Below are positions 35,331 through 46,515 of a stretch of 64,000 nt of DNA, in pieces. Position 1 is the first letter of the stretch, and each line of letters opens with the position of its first letter. Source of the DNA: Trogon surrucura (lineage: Eukaryota > Chordata > Aves > Trogoniformes > Trogonidae). The translations under genes and the position numbers were made by a program. A model generated the notes under the pieces. The model was not told the origin of the DNA. It was given only the letters and a program-made list of their open reading frames with translations, and made no database searches. The stretch is from assembly GCA_020746105.1 (NCBI GenBank), contig CM036618.1, positions 20,402,501-20,466,500 of the forward strand, given 5' to 3'.

Positions 35331-38300
35331 GCAGAGAGTAGTTTATATGGAGTTGATCTTACCTTGGGGCAAAGACAAAACTGTTCTGTAAAGCAGAATA
35401 GCCTAGCTCAGTAAAACTTGAAATTATGGCTTCTGTAGTGCTGTTAAACAGTGCCTACAGCAAGCTCTGTTCACTGCTTCTGCTTCGGGGAGCCACACAG
35501 CATGTGGCAGAAATCAGAATTTTCTCCCTGTGCATGTTGAGGCAGACATAAAGACAGATGATGTTACATCTCCTGTTACTGGGACTGATTGTAATAACTA
35601 GGCAGTAACTTTCTGGACAAAGAAAAGAATTGGATGGGTTTCCTTCCCACACTTGTCTCTGAAGGGCAGAAACAGCATTATGTGCAATTCTATGTGGGCA
35701 AAGTCCAGTTTCCAAATCAGGAAACCCTTAAATTAACCTCTTGTAGTTATAGGTAGTAGAAAGAAAAGGTAGTGGATCTTGGTACTCAGTACCGTTGGGT
35801 TTGTTGTTTAATTAATTCATCCACTGTGTTTATGTACATTCTGCAATTTCACACACCTTCATATTATTAACTTTAAATTGTCCTTATGTAACCTGTAGTG
35901 TGTTGTCTGTTACACATCCATTTCCATGTTCAAACACAAACTATGTGAATCTCATTTTCATTTTTTTTTAGTGTAAAACCATTTATGTCACTGTGGAGGA
36001 CCACAGCTCAATGCCCAGAGATCATTAAAATGGGAGACACCTACTTGAAATTTGAATTTCACCTCATCTAAATTGAGGAAATTAGACTGAGAAATTCATT
36101 TGACTTCACCGGTTATCGGTCAAGAAAGATGGGTCCCTTTGGCATCCATACCAAACGTCTAGAGCAGTAGGGTGAATGTTACCAACACTGCTTTCTGCAA
36201 GTGGAAAAGGAAACTTGGTAATGTTGAGAGAGAATTTTTCACTGAGACTGTACAAGTGCACACATCAGATGCACAATCACAAATTAAAAAATTGCCAGTA
36301 AGTTCTTTGATGCACTATTGACTGCTAGGCATAAGAGCTGAGATATTTTTGTTTTCATAGTGAATGCCAACCTGTGGTAAAATGATTGACAACTGTGACT
36401 AGAATTATAGATCTACAGAGCTGTGTATTATCTTGTCTTGTTTATGTTTGTAAATTCAGTGTTTTCATATAATCGTCATATTATGAACTGCCTGCCAAAT
36501 ACAGTCGTGTAACCTCCCATTATGAATAGAGGTTGAGTCAGAAAAATTTCTGTACAAACACTGACATTAATACTGTCTTCTGTTCTGTGGTGATATACTG
36601 TACTACATGATTTAGGCAAAAAACAAAATCAAGTTATTTTTCTGCACTAACTTCATTCTCAACCAACTGAACGGGTTTTAATTAATCTTTCTAAAAATAA
36701 CTGGGCTAAGGAGAATATCTTTTCCTTGGCTAACTTTCAAAATATATTAACAGTTACATATGGAAACACTCTGAATCCTAGTTCATTAACTGATTCTGTG
36801 CAGAATCATCTGCAGTTCAGCAAAGTATATCCTACTCTATTCACTTCTAAGCTTTTTTTCTAAATTGTAGATAAATGGATTAAAATAGCATGTTAAATAT
36901 TGTAGTTGAGTTTCATAAGTAGTGATTTAAATAGTCATCAAAGCACAGTTTTGAAAAAAAATAGAATTAAAAACATTAGAATGTGATTTGCTTATATTCT
37001 CTTAATCTGAACACTCAGAATATCTCTATTAAAACTCTCTGTTTTTAATTTCTTTATCCTGAAAATGTAATAAATATCATAATGATGAAACAAAACATAC
37101 AGAAACAGCTGAATTTTCACAGTAAAATATTCTGATAGTAAATATATTTATGTTGCTCAAAACATGTTTTGATAGTGTTAAAAAAAATAGCACTAAAATG
37201 CCCTTAGTAAATAAAAGGAAAAAAAAAATTTACAATGTGTAGTATATAATTGCTGGTACAATGGTCTATGAATCACCAATTAGCACTGGTTTGTTGGTTT
37301 TTTTAATTATCATAGGCTTGGTATATCAATTGGACAGTAAACAAAACTCTGCCATCTCTGTCGACTGTCCAATCTAGTTAAAACATTTTCTAGAAACAAC
37401 CTGGCCTGAAGGTCAGGAAGGACACTCATTCCAAGACTCTAAGTGGGCTAATTGAACCTAACTCTGAAGAAGAAAGATCCTCTGTTAATTTGATATGTAT
37501 GGGTGAGTGCACGTCAATACCACAAAGGGCTCCATTATTGCTGTACCAAAGTAAACAGCTGAAAAAAAGTGAGTCAGTGAGATGAATGATGAGTTAAGTG
37601 TTAAGCAGACACTGAGTGCAAACAGTAAGTAGCACACAGTTGCTCTCAGAAGGAATGTGGCATCTGTTAACTTCTTAATTTCCTCTCTGTTAGAACTGTT
37701 TTCCTGTGGATCTTTTTTGTCCTGAAGGTCTTTTATTACCCAATTCAAGGAGATTTTGCAAAGCCCTTTAGTAGATTAATTTATCTTGTGGAGTCTGGAA
37801 AAAGTTTTCCCACATTAAAACACATCTTAAATAGTTGTGTTCATTTCCAGAAGACAACATTTCTTCAAATAAAATCAGTCTAGGCTCTCAATCCTGTTTA
37901 CAGGTCAGCACAGCACTGACAAGAATCGTGCCTTCAGGAATGCTTGGGAAAGTTCTGGGCCCTGGCAAAAAGGAATAACACGCAGCTTCCACCTGACCAT
38001 CTTCTTGCCTACCACTTCTATGACTAATTGAAATACAGAAGAGAACATTTTTGTCCAACAAACACAGGGATTACAATTCCTCCTGACGTTGCATTGGTTT
38101 TTTACTTTATTCCAACATGATCAGCAATGAAGCACCAAGAGCAATCTATCCCTTATGACTTTTCTAGATCAGAAAATTAAGCTAATAAAAACTGAAGCCA
38201 CTCCGTGCTAATGCACATTCTCCAAGAATCTTCTAAAACCGAGATAAAAGAGATCTTAACCTGATCAAGACAAAAATCTATAGATTCTGCTGAAAATTTT

Positions 38301-38649
38301 TACATGATATGTTGTTCAGTGTTACTGCCTGGGCCTGGAACAATTAAACACAGTCTAGCTCGGTTACTAAAGCTTGATATTGTGTAATTTATACATAAAG
38401 GTAATCAACATTGGCAATTTTAAAAAAACAGCAAAATAATAAATTATGCAAGAATTGATGCAAGAAACACAAATTGAGTGAAGAGTAGGATAAAGAGACT
38501 TTTGTGAAACGATTACAAAGTGACAGAAGGATAGAGTACAGATACACTAAGAACTGAGATGGAACAGTTATCACTGAAAGTCTTAAAGAACTATTTTTAG
38601 GACTTAACATACTTAATTTTATCAGTATTTATCTTTTCAGAAAAATGGA
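35331..38649. other. AT-rich non-coding DNA, nothing recognised
   Basis: No recognisable transposon or gene. A minus-strand frame at 37485-37748 (87 codons) has a polar start and a hydrophobic end, but the context shows no splice signals worth calling. Confidence 0.5.
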
Positions 38650-39260
38650 AATGTACTTATGAAATACATTTATAACCTACAGTGTAATTAGAGAAGACAG
38701 TTAAGTATCATCCAGAGAGAAACCTGATGTTGAAAAATAATATAATAAAAATGTGAGAAATGTGCTGGTGTACATTAGGGACTAGAGATAAAAATTCTGT
38801 GTTAAGTAGGGAACTGAGTCAGGTGCAAAACAGAAAAGAAAGCAGACCTGAATGCATGAATTAATTACTGAAAACACCCATGAAAAGAAACAATTTTTTA
38901 CTATGATGCATCAGGCAAGGTATTTCTAGTTGTATCAAGAAAGTAATAGTGGCATTTTACAAAAGGTGGATAAAAATTAATCTAGAAGTGTTGTTGTACA
39001 CACTTGATCACAAAATATTGAAGAAATATTTGCATAAATAAAAGTGATAAAAAGGGTTACTGAGGTAAAACACAGAACGGACTGCCTGTCATACAAGAAG
39101 AACTAAAAGAGCTTGGCTTCTTGAGTCTAGGCAGATAAAGGAGCTGTGATTGTCTTCTTCAAGCAGCCAGGATGTTCAATGCAAGTTAACATCAGAACAG
39201 CAGAAAAAGTGTGGAAGAGAGTATGACATGAGACAGTAAGTTTAAAGAAATAAACAATAC
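38650..39260 (+). mobile_element. Ancient CR1-like LINE fragment
   Basis: Plus strand: GAACGGACTGCCTGTCATAC, AAGAACTAAAAGAGCTTGGC, TTCTTGAGTCTAGGCAGATA and GTGATTGTCTTCTTCAAGCA follow the order of the CR1/L3 ORF2 block for RL...YE..LKELGLFSLE....L...F. Upstream sequence from about 38650 has the same general layout but is too diverged to read as protein. It belongs to an old subfamily. Confidence 0.5.
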
Positions 39261-39752
39261 AAGCTTATACGAAAAATACAAGAAAATTATTATACTCTTC
39301 TAAAGTTTTAACTTATATAATAATGAATTAGTATTTGGAAATTTTTCTTAGAAAACACAAAACTAGCCCAAAAACCCTCCAAGCTGATATTTTCCAAATA
39401 ATTCAGAATTATGCTGCATGGATGTGTGATTGCTATCTTTAAATCTTGGTCTTCAGATAAAATAAAGGGTTATCAAAAGTGTCTGCTAACGGAAGAAGTG
39501 GTCTCAGAGATGCAGTATACCTTAGGGGACAGATGCCAAAAGTGAAGAGAGACAGATCACATTAAGTAGTACCCTACATACCTCAAGCAGTGATCTACAA
39601 ATTGCACCTGTATGTGCTGTGTTAACACTTCCAGGCAGCTTATGTCAGAGCTCTGTTTGCAGAGTTTCTACTAAGTCTTTTCGATCGTTTCCTTTCAATA
39701 CTCTGCTTCAATATCAGAATTTATGGCAGTTGCTTCTCATTAGACAAATCGC

Positions 39753-40745
39753 TGAATTGCAGAGTAATTCCATTTGGAAGGGACTCTCTAGTCCAGCCTC
39801 ATGCTCAAAGCAAAGTTAGCTCTGTGATCAGACTTGGTTGCTCAGAGCTTTAGCCAAATTCATCTTGGAAAATCTCCAAGGATGAAAACTGCATAACCTC
39901 TTTGGGCAACGTGCCCACTGCTTGGCTGTTCTCATGGTGACAAAGTTTCTCCTTATCTCCAGTCTGAACTTCTCTTGCTTCAACTTAAACCTGATGCCTC
40001 TTGTCTCCTGCCATGCAGTGCTGTTTGAACAGCCTACTTACACCTGCTCGGTTGCCCCACTGGCGGCACTGAAGCTGCTGCTAAAGGCTCTCCCAAAGCC
40101 CTCGCTGCTCCAGGCAGCATAAGATAGTTCCCCCAGCCTCTTCTCATAGGGTAAGTTCTTCATGGTCCCTGACCATATTGGTGACTCTTCACTGAACTGG
40201 CTCCAGTTTGTCAAGGACTTTCTTGAATTGGGAGCCCAAAATTGGATGTAGTTTTCCAGATACAGTTTAACAAATGCCAAGCGGATGGGATAATCACCCA
40301 CTCCTGATCTCCTGGCTGTGCTCCTGCTAACACAGCCCAGGACAATTTTGGCTTCTCTGCTTCCAGGTCTCACTGCTGGCTTGGGCTCAGTTCACCTCCC
40401 AGCAGGACCCCCAGAGCCTCTTCAGCAGAGCTGCCATCTGAGCAGGCAAGCTTCCACCTGTATCATTGCCAGGAACCCTTCCTTCCAATGTGCACAACCT
40501 GGATTTTGTCCTTACTGAAATTTGGGAGGTTCCTGTCAGCCCATTGCTCCAACCTCTCTATCTCACTCTGAACGGCAGCCTTACCCCTTCCATGAATCAG
40601 CTGTCCCCCTGCTATTTGATGTCCTCTCCAAACCTAAGGAGGAAACACTCCATCACTCCTTCAAGACACAGATAAAGATATTAAGTATAAGTCCCATCAT
40701 ATACCACTGTGGACTCCAGTTTTTCTGTCAGTCTCCTGACAGACT
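39753..40745 (-). mobile_element. Ancient CR1 LINE, about 1 kb
   Basis: A minus-strand copy covering the 3' UTR back into the RT region. On the plus strand, in order: GGAAGGGACTCTCTAGTCCA (3' UTR), TTTCTCCTTATCTCCAGTCT, CTTCTCATAGGGTAAGTTCT, TGGGAGCCCAAAATTGGATG, CACAGCCCAGGACAATTTTG, GCAGGACCCCCAGAGCCTCT, GGTTCCTGTCAGCCCATTGC, and ACCACTGTGGACTCCAG at the RT side. A minus frame at 40373-40038 includes YLENYIQFWAP, cognate of the [11 protein letters not shown] block of the young copy at 8544-9168. It is far more diverged than that copy and carries stops. Confidence 0.88.
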
Positions 40746-41312
40746 ACAGTCCATTAACCAATAGACTTTATTGAAGGAAATATATTTTCTATTATTTATT
40801 TTAATTTTCTGGAGACAAAATCTGTTTCTGAAAGCAAATATGAGTAATTTACTAAAAAACTGAAAAACCTCAATTGGAGATTAATGACATCATGGGTCTA
40901 ATTTCCTGATCTGCCACTGAATTAGAGACTTCAGAATTATACTTGCTCCTGAAGAAATGTCTGGCAGTGAAAAGTTTTCAATCCTGGTCCAGAATTTTAG
41001 TCTATTTCACATTCAAGTTGAATTTGTAACAATGCTTGATTATTGCCACAGAAGTAAGATGATTAAAAAATGTGGATCTGACTCTTTCATTGAAGCACAG
41101 GAATACCAATAAAGGATAAAAAAGACATTGGATCATTTTATTCAAATATTTTAAAAAGTATGAGAGAAGGGCAAAAATATAGGATCCACCTAGTCTTCGT
41201 TATGCATAAAGATAGCAACATCTGAACAAGGTGACATCTGGATAAGGTTGGATATGCCGTATTCAGCAGATGTTAAATTAAAAGGTATTCTGAGAGAAAA
41301 GGGCAGGTTGAT
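40746..41312. other. AT-rich non-coding DNA, nothing recognised
   Basis: Spacer between two LINE relics. No feature was recognised. Confidence 0.5.
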
Positions 41313-41740
41313 GACCTGCTCATAAAGGTCAAGCTGGTGTAATCACTGACAATTTGATCTATTGCTAGGTGTAACTGTGAAAGCTGGATCCTCAAGGCAG
41401 CAAATGTGAAGTCATCAGAGTCCTTTGAGATTCTGTGTGGCTGATATACATTGAAGACATCAGAGCAGGAAAGAAGACAAATGAGCGTATATTGCAGCAG
41501 TGCAGAAAGAACCATTTACTGCTCCCAGAACATCAAGGAGAGCAAGCTGAAATATTTCAGGGACATACCAAGGAGAGATGGAGATCGATCAGCAAAAACA
41601 ATAGTGCAGGGCAGAACTGCAGGCAAAAATGGAAGCATGGATTGGGTCAGCAACATAACAGGAGGGAAATTTCCACAAGCATTGAAGGGATGTCAGGTCT
41701 TGTGAATCATGGTGTGAAGGGCCAGTGACCTCCAAATTTA
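41313..41740 (+). mobile_element. Probable RTE/BovB-type LINE relic (C-terminus of ORF)
   Basis: One reading frame runs from about 41321 to 41705 on the plus strand, with stops at 41337-41339 and 41442-41444 among them. It gives, in order, SIARCNCESWILKAA (family: an LYGCESW-type block), KLKYFRDIPRRDGD (family: KLxYFGHxMRR), AKTIVQGRTAGKNG (family: EKTIxxGKxEGxRxRGR) and MDWVSNI (family: RWxDxI). After a frameshift at about 41693, GLVNHGVKG matches the family VHGV block. The ordered, spaced match to this conserved RTE-clade tail is strong, although the copy is old and inactive. A different non-LTR clade sharing these motifs cannot be excluded. A 5' truncation removes RT and endonuclease. Confidence 0.6.
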
Positions 41741-43147
41741 AGGTAGAGCTTGATAATGATGAATATAGGTAATTTATCAAACAATAATGTCAGCTGGTAA
41801 GCAGCCCAGTTAAAAAACACATGAAATGTAGCCTCGTGTTTCTGACCCCTCAAGCACCATACAGATAAGATGCTTTTTTCTAATAGAAAGTATAGATTTT
41901 GTATATCAAAATTCTACTTCATATGGATTCATAAAATATATCTAGACACTCCTTACAGATAAACACACATCGTAATCATTCTTATGCTATGACAAATACA
42001 AAATTATAAAAATTGACTAGAAAATTTCTATAAATTCAGTTTGAATATAATGAATAATTCTTCTGTCATTTAATTTCACACCACTATTGCAATAAACACA
42101 TTTAGAATGGTAAACTGGTTTTAGATGCTTTATAAGGTTTTCTTCAGGTTTAATAAACTATGCCATTATTTGTGAAATCCTCATATGTTTTTCAAAAAAG
42201 ATTTTCAGGATGTTTTTTAATTTTTTTTTACTCCAGGAGAATAGTAATTGTGAAACATGTTGCAACAGTCCCTTTTAATATGAAGAAGAGCATAGGGGAA
42301 GAAAAGGAGGAAATCTTAGACATGTGTAGACATGGATTTTGCTACAGATTTAGGTATTCTTATATCGGCAGTGTAATCATATAATGTCTCTGAAACAAAA
42401 CCCCTTCATTACCACCTTACAAATCACAGCTATTCTCAATGTCAAGGAGACTGTGCGAATTATTCAATGAAATGTTTCCCAGTGTGAAATACCAATGCTA
42501 GAACACAAATCTGTTTAACTGCACTGGATACCCTTTAAATGAGAACCAACCCACCAAGCTGGGATCTTAGGCACTTATACTAGAACAGCTTCACTGAGCT
42601 ACCAAAATGTAAATGTGGGATTGGTGCTTGAACTAAACCGAATGAGCACCACACACTGTTTTAATATATCCCAAGTGAAAGAAAAAAAAAAAAAAAGAAG
42701 TCAAAATTATAAAAAGCATTAATGAGTGCTAATTTATCAATAAAATGGTGTTTGGTTGATGAAGTACTAGAGGAAAGAAAAATGGCAATTTTTTTCATGT
42801 ACATTCTAGTAGATTGGGACCCTTTCAAGGTTTCTGTACAAATATTTTTGCTTCACTCTGTCTATTACTGTGTTGAAAGGCATCTGCTACTTTGCCCTAA
42901 GCTGGTCTTTTACACCCCAACATTTCAGAGTCTATCTGGACCATGTTTATTCACTTTGCACCATTCCAGTACTTCTGAACTGAGTGTTTCCCTTCATTAC
43001 TAAAAATGGACATCTTAACAGCATCACAAGAAGCTCAAGAGCTTTAAATAGAATTTCATCCACTTAAAGGCCTGGTTATATAAACCTTAGCTAACAACAA
43101 ACTCCTTTCCACACCATGTTATTATTATTTCTTTCTGCACCACATAC
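41741..43147. other. AT-rich non-coding DNA
   Basis: Contains an A15 run at 42682-42696. Nothing else recognised. Confidence 0.5.
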
Positions 43148-43284
43148 AATCAACACTGAATATTCTCATGCTGTATCTATGGAATATCTCTTCTTTGCCT
43201 AGAATAATCATTGTTCTACCAAATTTATGCTTAATCTCTTCTGCAACCTTCTGAATCGTTGTCACATCTGGCATGAAAGAAGAT
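43148..43284 (-). CDS. Candidate coding exon, unidentified gene
   Basis: On the minus strand, TTTATTGTTTTAG precedes it (acceptor-like) and GTATGT follows (donor-like, though the last exon bases TT are atypical). Between them lie 45 open codons, SSFMPDVTTIQK...IFSVD, with a balanced mix of charged and hydrophobic residues unlike the F/L/S/C-rich shadow frames elsewhere. The length, 137 bp, is typical for an internal exon. No family is recognised. A run of 45 open codons is not rare by chance in 64 kb, so this rests on composition and flanks. Confidence 0.25.
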
Positions 43285-45644
43285 CTAAAACAATAAATTG
43301 AGTTATATATGCACAATTTACACACTGAAATAACCTCCTATGATCAGATTGGTTACAGAAATGTTGTGTAGAACAAAACAATGAATTGCATCAGGAAAAA
43401 ATGCAATTTATTACTTACAGAAAATAAAAATAGTGCTTTATTGTGAGACTTAATAAACTGTGGAAAAAGCTTTTATATGTGGCTAGTATTTCTTCACCCA
43501 CAACTTGGCATTACAACCCTGGAAAGTGGGATCAGGTTTACGATGAGAATTTTTTCCATCTGATGTTCCTTCTGCAGCATCTTAAACAGGGAAACCTTCT
43601 GGCCGTGTTCTAGTTCTACTTTTTCACCTAAGAGCAACTAATTACAATTGGAAAAACTGCTGATGCTCCCAAATATTGTAAATTTGTAGCTATGAGTTAC
43701 TGCTGTCTATGCCCTAAGTCAAAAGCAGCCTGAATGGGAGAGGATAACATTTGGTTTAGTGCATTAGCTTCATCAAGCTAATTTCTCTATGTACACTGCA
43801 TTTGATGAATTATACCTTCTAAATCTGAATGAACCACTACCTCTGTCTACATGTCTTGACTCCTTGAAAAGCAAGATATATTACTTGAAAGATTTTTGTG
43901 TGGTTATAGATCAAAAATAAATAACACTATCTCATTTTGTTAAATAAAGTGAGTATCTATATAAATCAAGAGCCCTCTCATGCTTTCAGGAGACAAGATG
44001 GCAAGGCATATATAGCCCTTTAAGATCAGAGTTCATAAGTTCATGCGCTTAAAACAAGCGTGTCCTGGGAAATACAAATTACTATATATTCGGCTCAGGA
44101 AATATTTGATATCACAGAAAGTTATCAATAAGCAGCAAATCAAATTTGTGAACAGGTGAAACAGTGTGTTTATGCCATCATCAGTGTTGATAGCAAGAAG
44201 ATGAACGCTGAATTTTTCTATTCTCAGTGCCAGCCATCAAGATCTAACTCCTGAGTTTTAGTGACTAAGACAGCTTTAGCCTTGAGAGCACTTCTAGCCC
44301 ATCCATTTCCAACAGCACTTTTTAAGGTCAAATTGCAGAACAGAACGTAAGGGGTTTGGGTTTTCTTTAAGGAGGAATAAGTAAGTAACAGAGAATTTTT
44401 GGAAGACATCACTGTCAGCATCTGAACGGGTAGAAAGAGTACAACAAAAGCAGTCTTATATACTGTAACTGTTGGGAAACAGAACAAAGATGTGGATAAG
44501 GTGGAGCAATGTTAGTTTGTGTGAGTGAATGGTTTGCAGTAACCTTTGACATGCGTTTCCATAGTTTTCATTTCCACATGTCTAATTTTCTTTTTGTTCT
44601 TTGCAGTGAGTGACATTGTTTTTAATGTAGCTTTAACTCATAATTGGCTATGCAGATATATAATTACTGTTGGCCTAATCACATAATTAGAGCACATATA
44701 TTTACATAATTGAAATACTTTATTAGAAAGTGTAGTTACAGTGTTAATGGAATTATGCTTAATGTCATCCTGAAAGGCCCCATGAAACTCAGTGGGACAA
44801 ACACATATGAAAAAACACTATAAACAGTGCTTAAAATTTTCCCTCTCAGTTTTATATCACCAAATACACATCAATTTCAGTATTATAAATAGAGATTGGC
44901 CAAGATTGATCTGATTTTTGGAAGTCCAGGTCAGAACCGTGGAAGTTTGAGATAAAAATGACTTAATGCCATCTATTTATTTTACTAGGGATTACTCTTC
45001 TGAGGTAGAAGAAGAGCAGTAATCACTCTTTATATATAGCTCTAGAAGATTCTGCCCTTAGTATCTCAACAGAAACCAATAAGACAAATTGAACTCTGCA
45101 AAGACCTCCTAAGTAGAAGAATCTAATAAACTGAGGACTGCTCTGATGGATTATATTGATTGTATTTTATTTGAAAGAGGAACCTAAAATCCTATTGGAA
45201 GCCCTCTAATCAGTTCAATCTTTCCTTCAGTGTTAATAAATATTTGACTTCTCAACTCTGGATACTTTTACAGTAGTTTCATTCCTGCATTGACTTTAAA
45301 GGCAAATAAAACAACCTTTGACTTTTGCCATTGATTGCTCAGTTACTAGACGGAGTCTTTCTGTTTCCACTCTCTATATTTTTTCTGAAAACACAATTGT
45401 GTGAAATGTGCAATTGTCTTGATTTTCAAATAGTACACTTGGAAAGAAGATGCCTTAAGATAAAAATAATGATGAATTAAATTTAAGCATAACAAAGCAA
45501 ATAACAAATGTAAGATTTCCTATTCAGTTATACATGTGCAAATATTAATTATGTTAAAGCATAATTTTGTGGTTTATATCTAAATTTAGAACATTAATTT
45601 AAAAGCAATATTATGGTACCAAATACTTAGATGTAGTCAAAATG
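43285..45644. other. AT-rich non-coding DNA, with a possible conserved element
   Basis: No transposon recognised. 44600-44760 is AT-rich with many TAATTA/ATAATTAG-type homeodomain cores. A minus-strand frame at 44224-44487 starts after a pyrimidine-rich acceptor-like tract but has no donor and matches nothing known. Confidence 0.45.
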
Positions 45645-45711
45645 CTCTTAGAAGAGCAGGTTGGACTGAATGCACATAAAATATTGTCCCATATGACAAC
45701 ACTTTCTATGT
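45645..45711 (+). mobile_element. Old CR1 3' tail fragment
   Basis: GAAGAGCAGGTTGGACTGAA (CR1 UTR block), TTGTCCCATATGACAACACT and a single decayed tail unit TTCTATG. Short and diverged, but the order is right. Confidence 0.5.
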
Positions 45712-46171
45712 TTACATGCCTGTTACAAACATATTGAAAATTATAATAGTGCAGGGTGACTCCTACGACCCATTCACTGAAGTGACTGTCTGCATACCAA
45801 ATAACTGTTTTTAATGACGGACTTTGTCTTCAAGGAAACCTACAATTTGGTCACTTTTTATCTGAAGGATTCTCATCTTGTTACTTTCTTACACAACTGA
45901 TGGAACTGCTCAAGCCATGTTTCAGAGCTGCAGCAGATAAAAATCCTTTCCTGAGAATACCATTCCAACGGCACAATGTGTTTTCCTCTACTTTGTGAGA
46001 AAAGTATGCAGAAAGGAAGATCTACAGTTTTATATTCACTGAGAAACATAAAAAGGGGATAGAGGAAAAGCTGGAGGAGGTTGTACTGCGGTATACGTAC
46101 ACACTATAAATGGATGCTGAAATTGCAAGTGTATGAGGAATGGGAGGCTGGCAAACGTGCATATCATGGAG
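45712..46171. other. Non-coding DNA, nothing recognised
   Basis: Unassigned sequence between two CR1 fragments. Confidence 0.5.
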
Positions 46172-46515
46172 TAATAGAATCATGGGATGTTTTGTGTCAG
46201 AAGGGACCTTTAAAGGTCATCTAGTCCAACCCCTCTGCGATTGAATTCGATGATCCTGAAGGTCTCTTCCAACCGAAACTGTTCTATGATTCTGTGGTTC
46301 TAATGAGCATGGGCATCTTCAACCAGATCAGGTTGCTCAGAGCCCCACCCAAGGGGGGCGAATTTCTAGGGTTTCTACCATGTCTCTGGGAAACCTGTCC
46401 CAGTGTTTCACCACCCTCACTGCAGAAAATTTCTTTCTTCCTTATATCTAGTTTTAATCTATGCTCTTTTACTTTAAAACTATTACCCTTTCTTCTATTG
46501 CAACAGGTATGAGAT
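46172..46515 (-). mobile_element. CR1 LINE 3' end, minus, split by a nested CR1 tail
   Basis: The plus strand begins with the tail complement AATAGAATCATGGGATG, then GGACCTTTAAAGGTCATCTA and GTCCAACCCCTCTGC (to 46238). The sequence is then interrupted by a 63-bp insert (46239-46301) and resumes with AATGAGCATGGGCATCTTCA and ACCAGATCAGGTTGCTCAGA, then CTCTGGGAAACCTGTCCCAG and the ORF2 end (GAAAATTTCTTTCTTCCTTA), to about 46515. Without the insert the two parts form the ordinary CR1 3' region. The frame at 46294-46512 is a by-product. Confidence 0.92.
46239..46301 (+). mobile_element. 63-bp CR1 tail nested inside another CR1
   Basis: Plus-strand sequence TTCGATGATCCTGAAGGTCT, CTTCCAACCGAAACTG, TTCTATGATTCTGTGGTTCT is the extreme 3' end of a CR1 (the TAGATGATCTTTAAGGTCCC-type block and tail). 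It sits in opposite orientation within the minus CR1, whose two halves match on either side. No clear target duplication was seen, as is usual for CR1. Confidence 0.88.

Noticed and set aside
37485-37748. 87-codon minus frame, polar then hydrophobic, membrane-protein-like
   Set aside because: No acceptor, donor or family match; hydrophobic stretches are common in T-rich DNA.
44224-44487. Minus frame after a good acceptor-like tract
   Set aside because: No donor and no polyadenylation signal nearby on that strand, and no similarity recognised. Not called as an exon.
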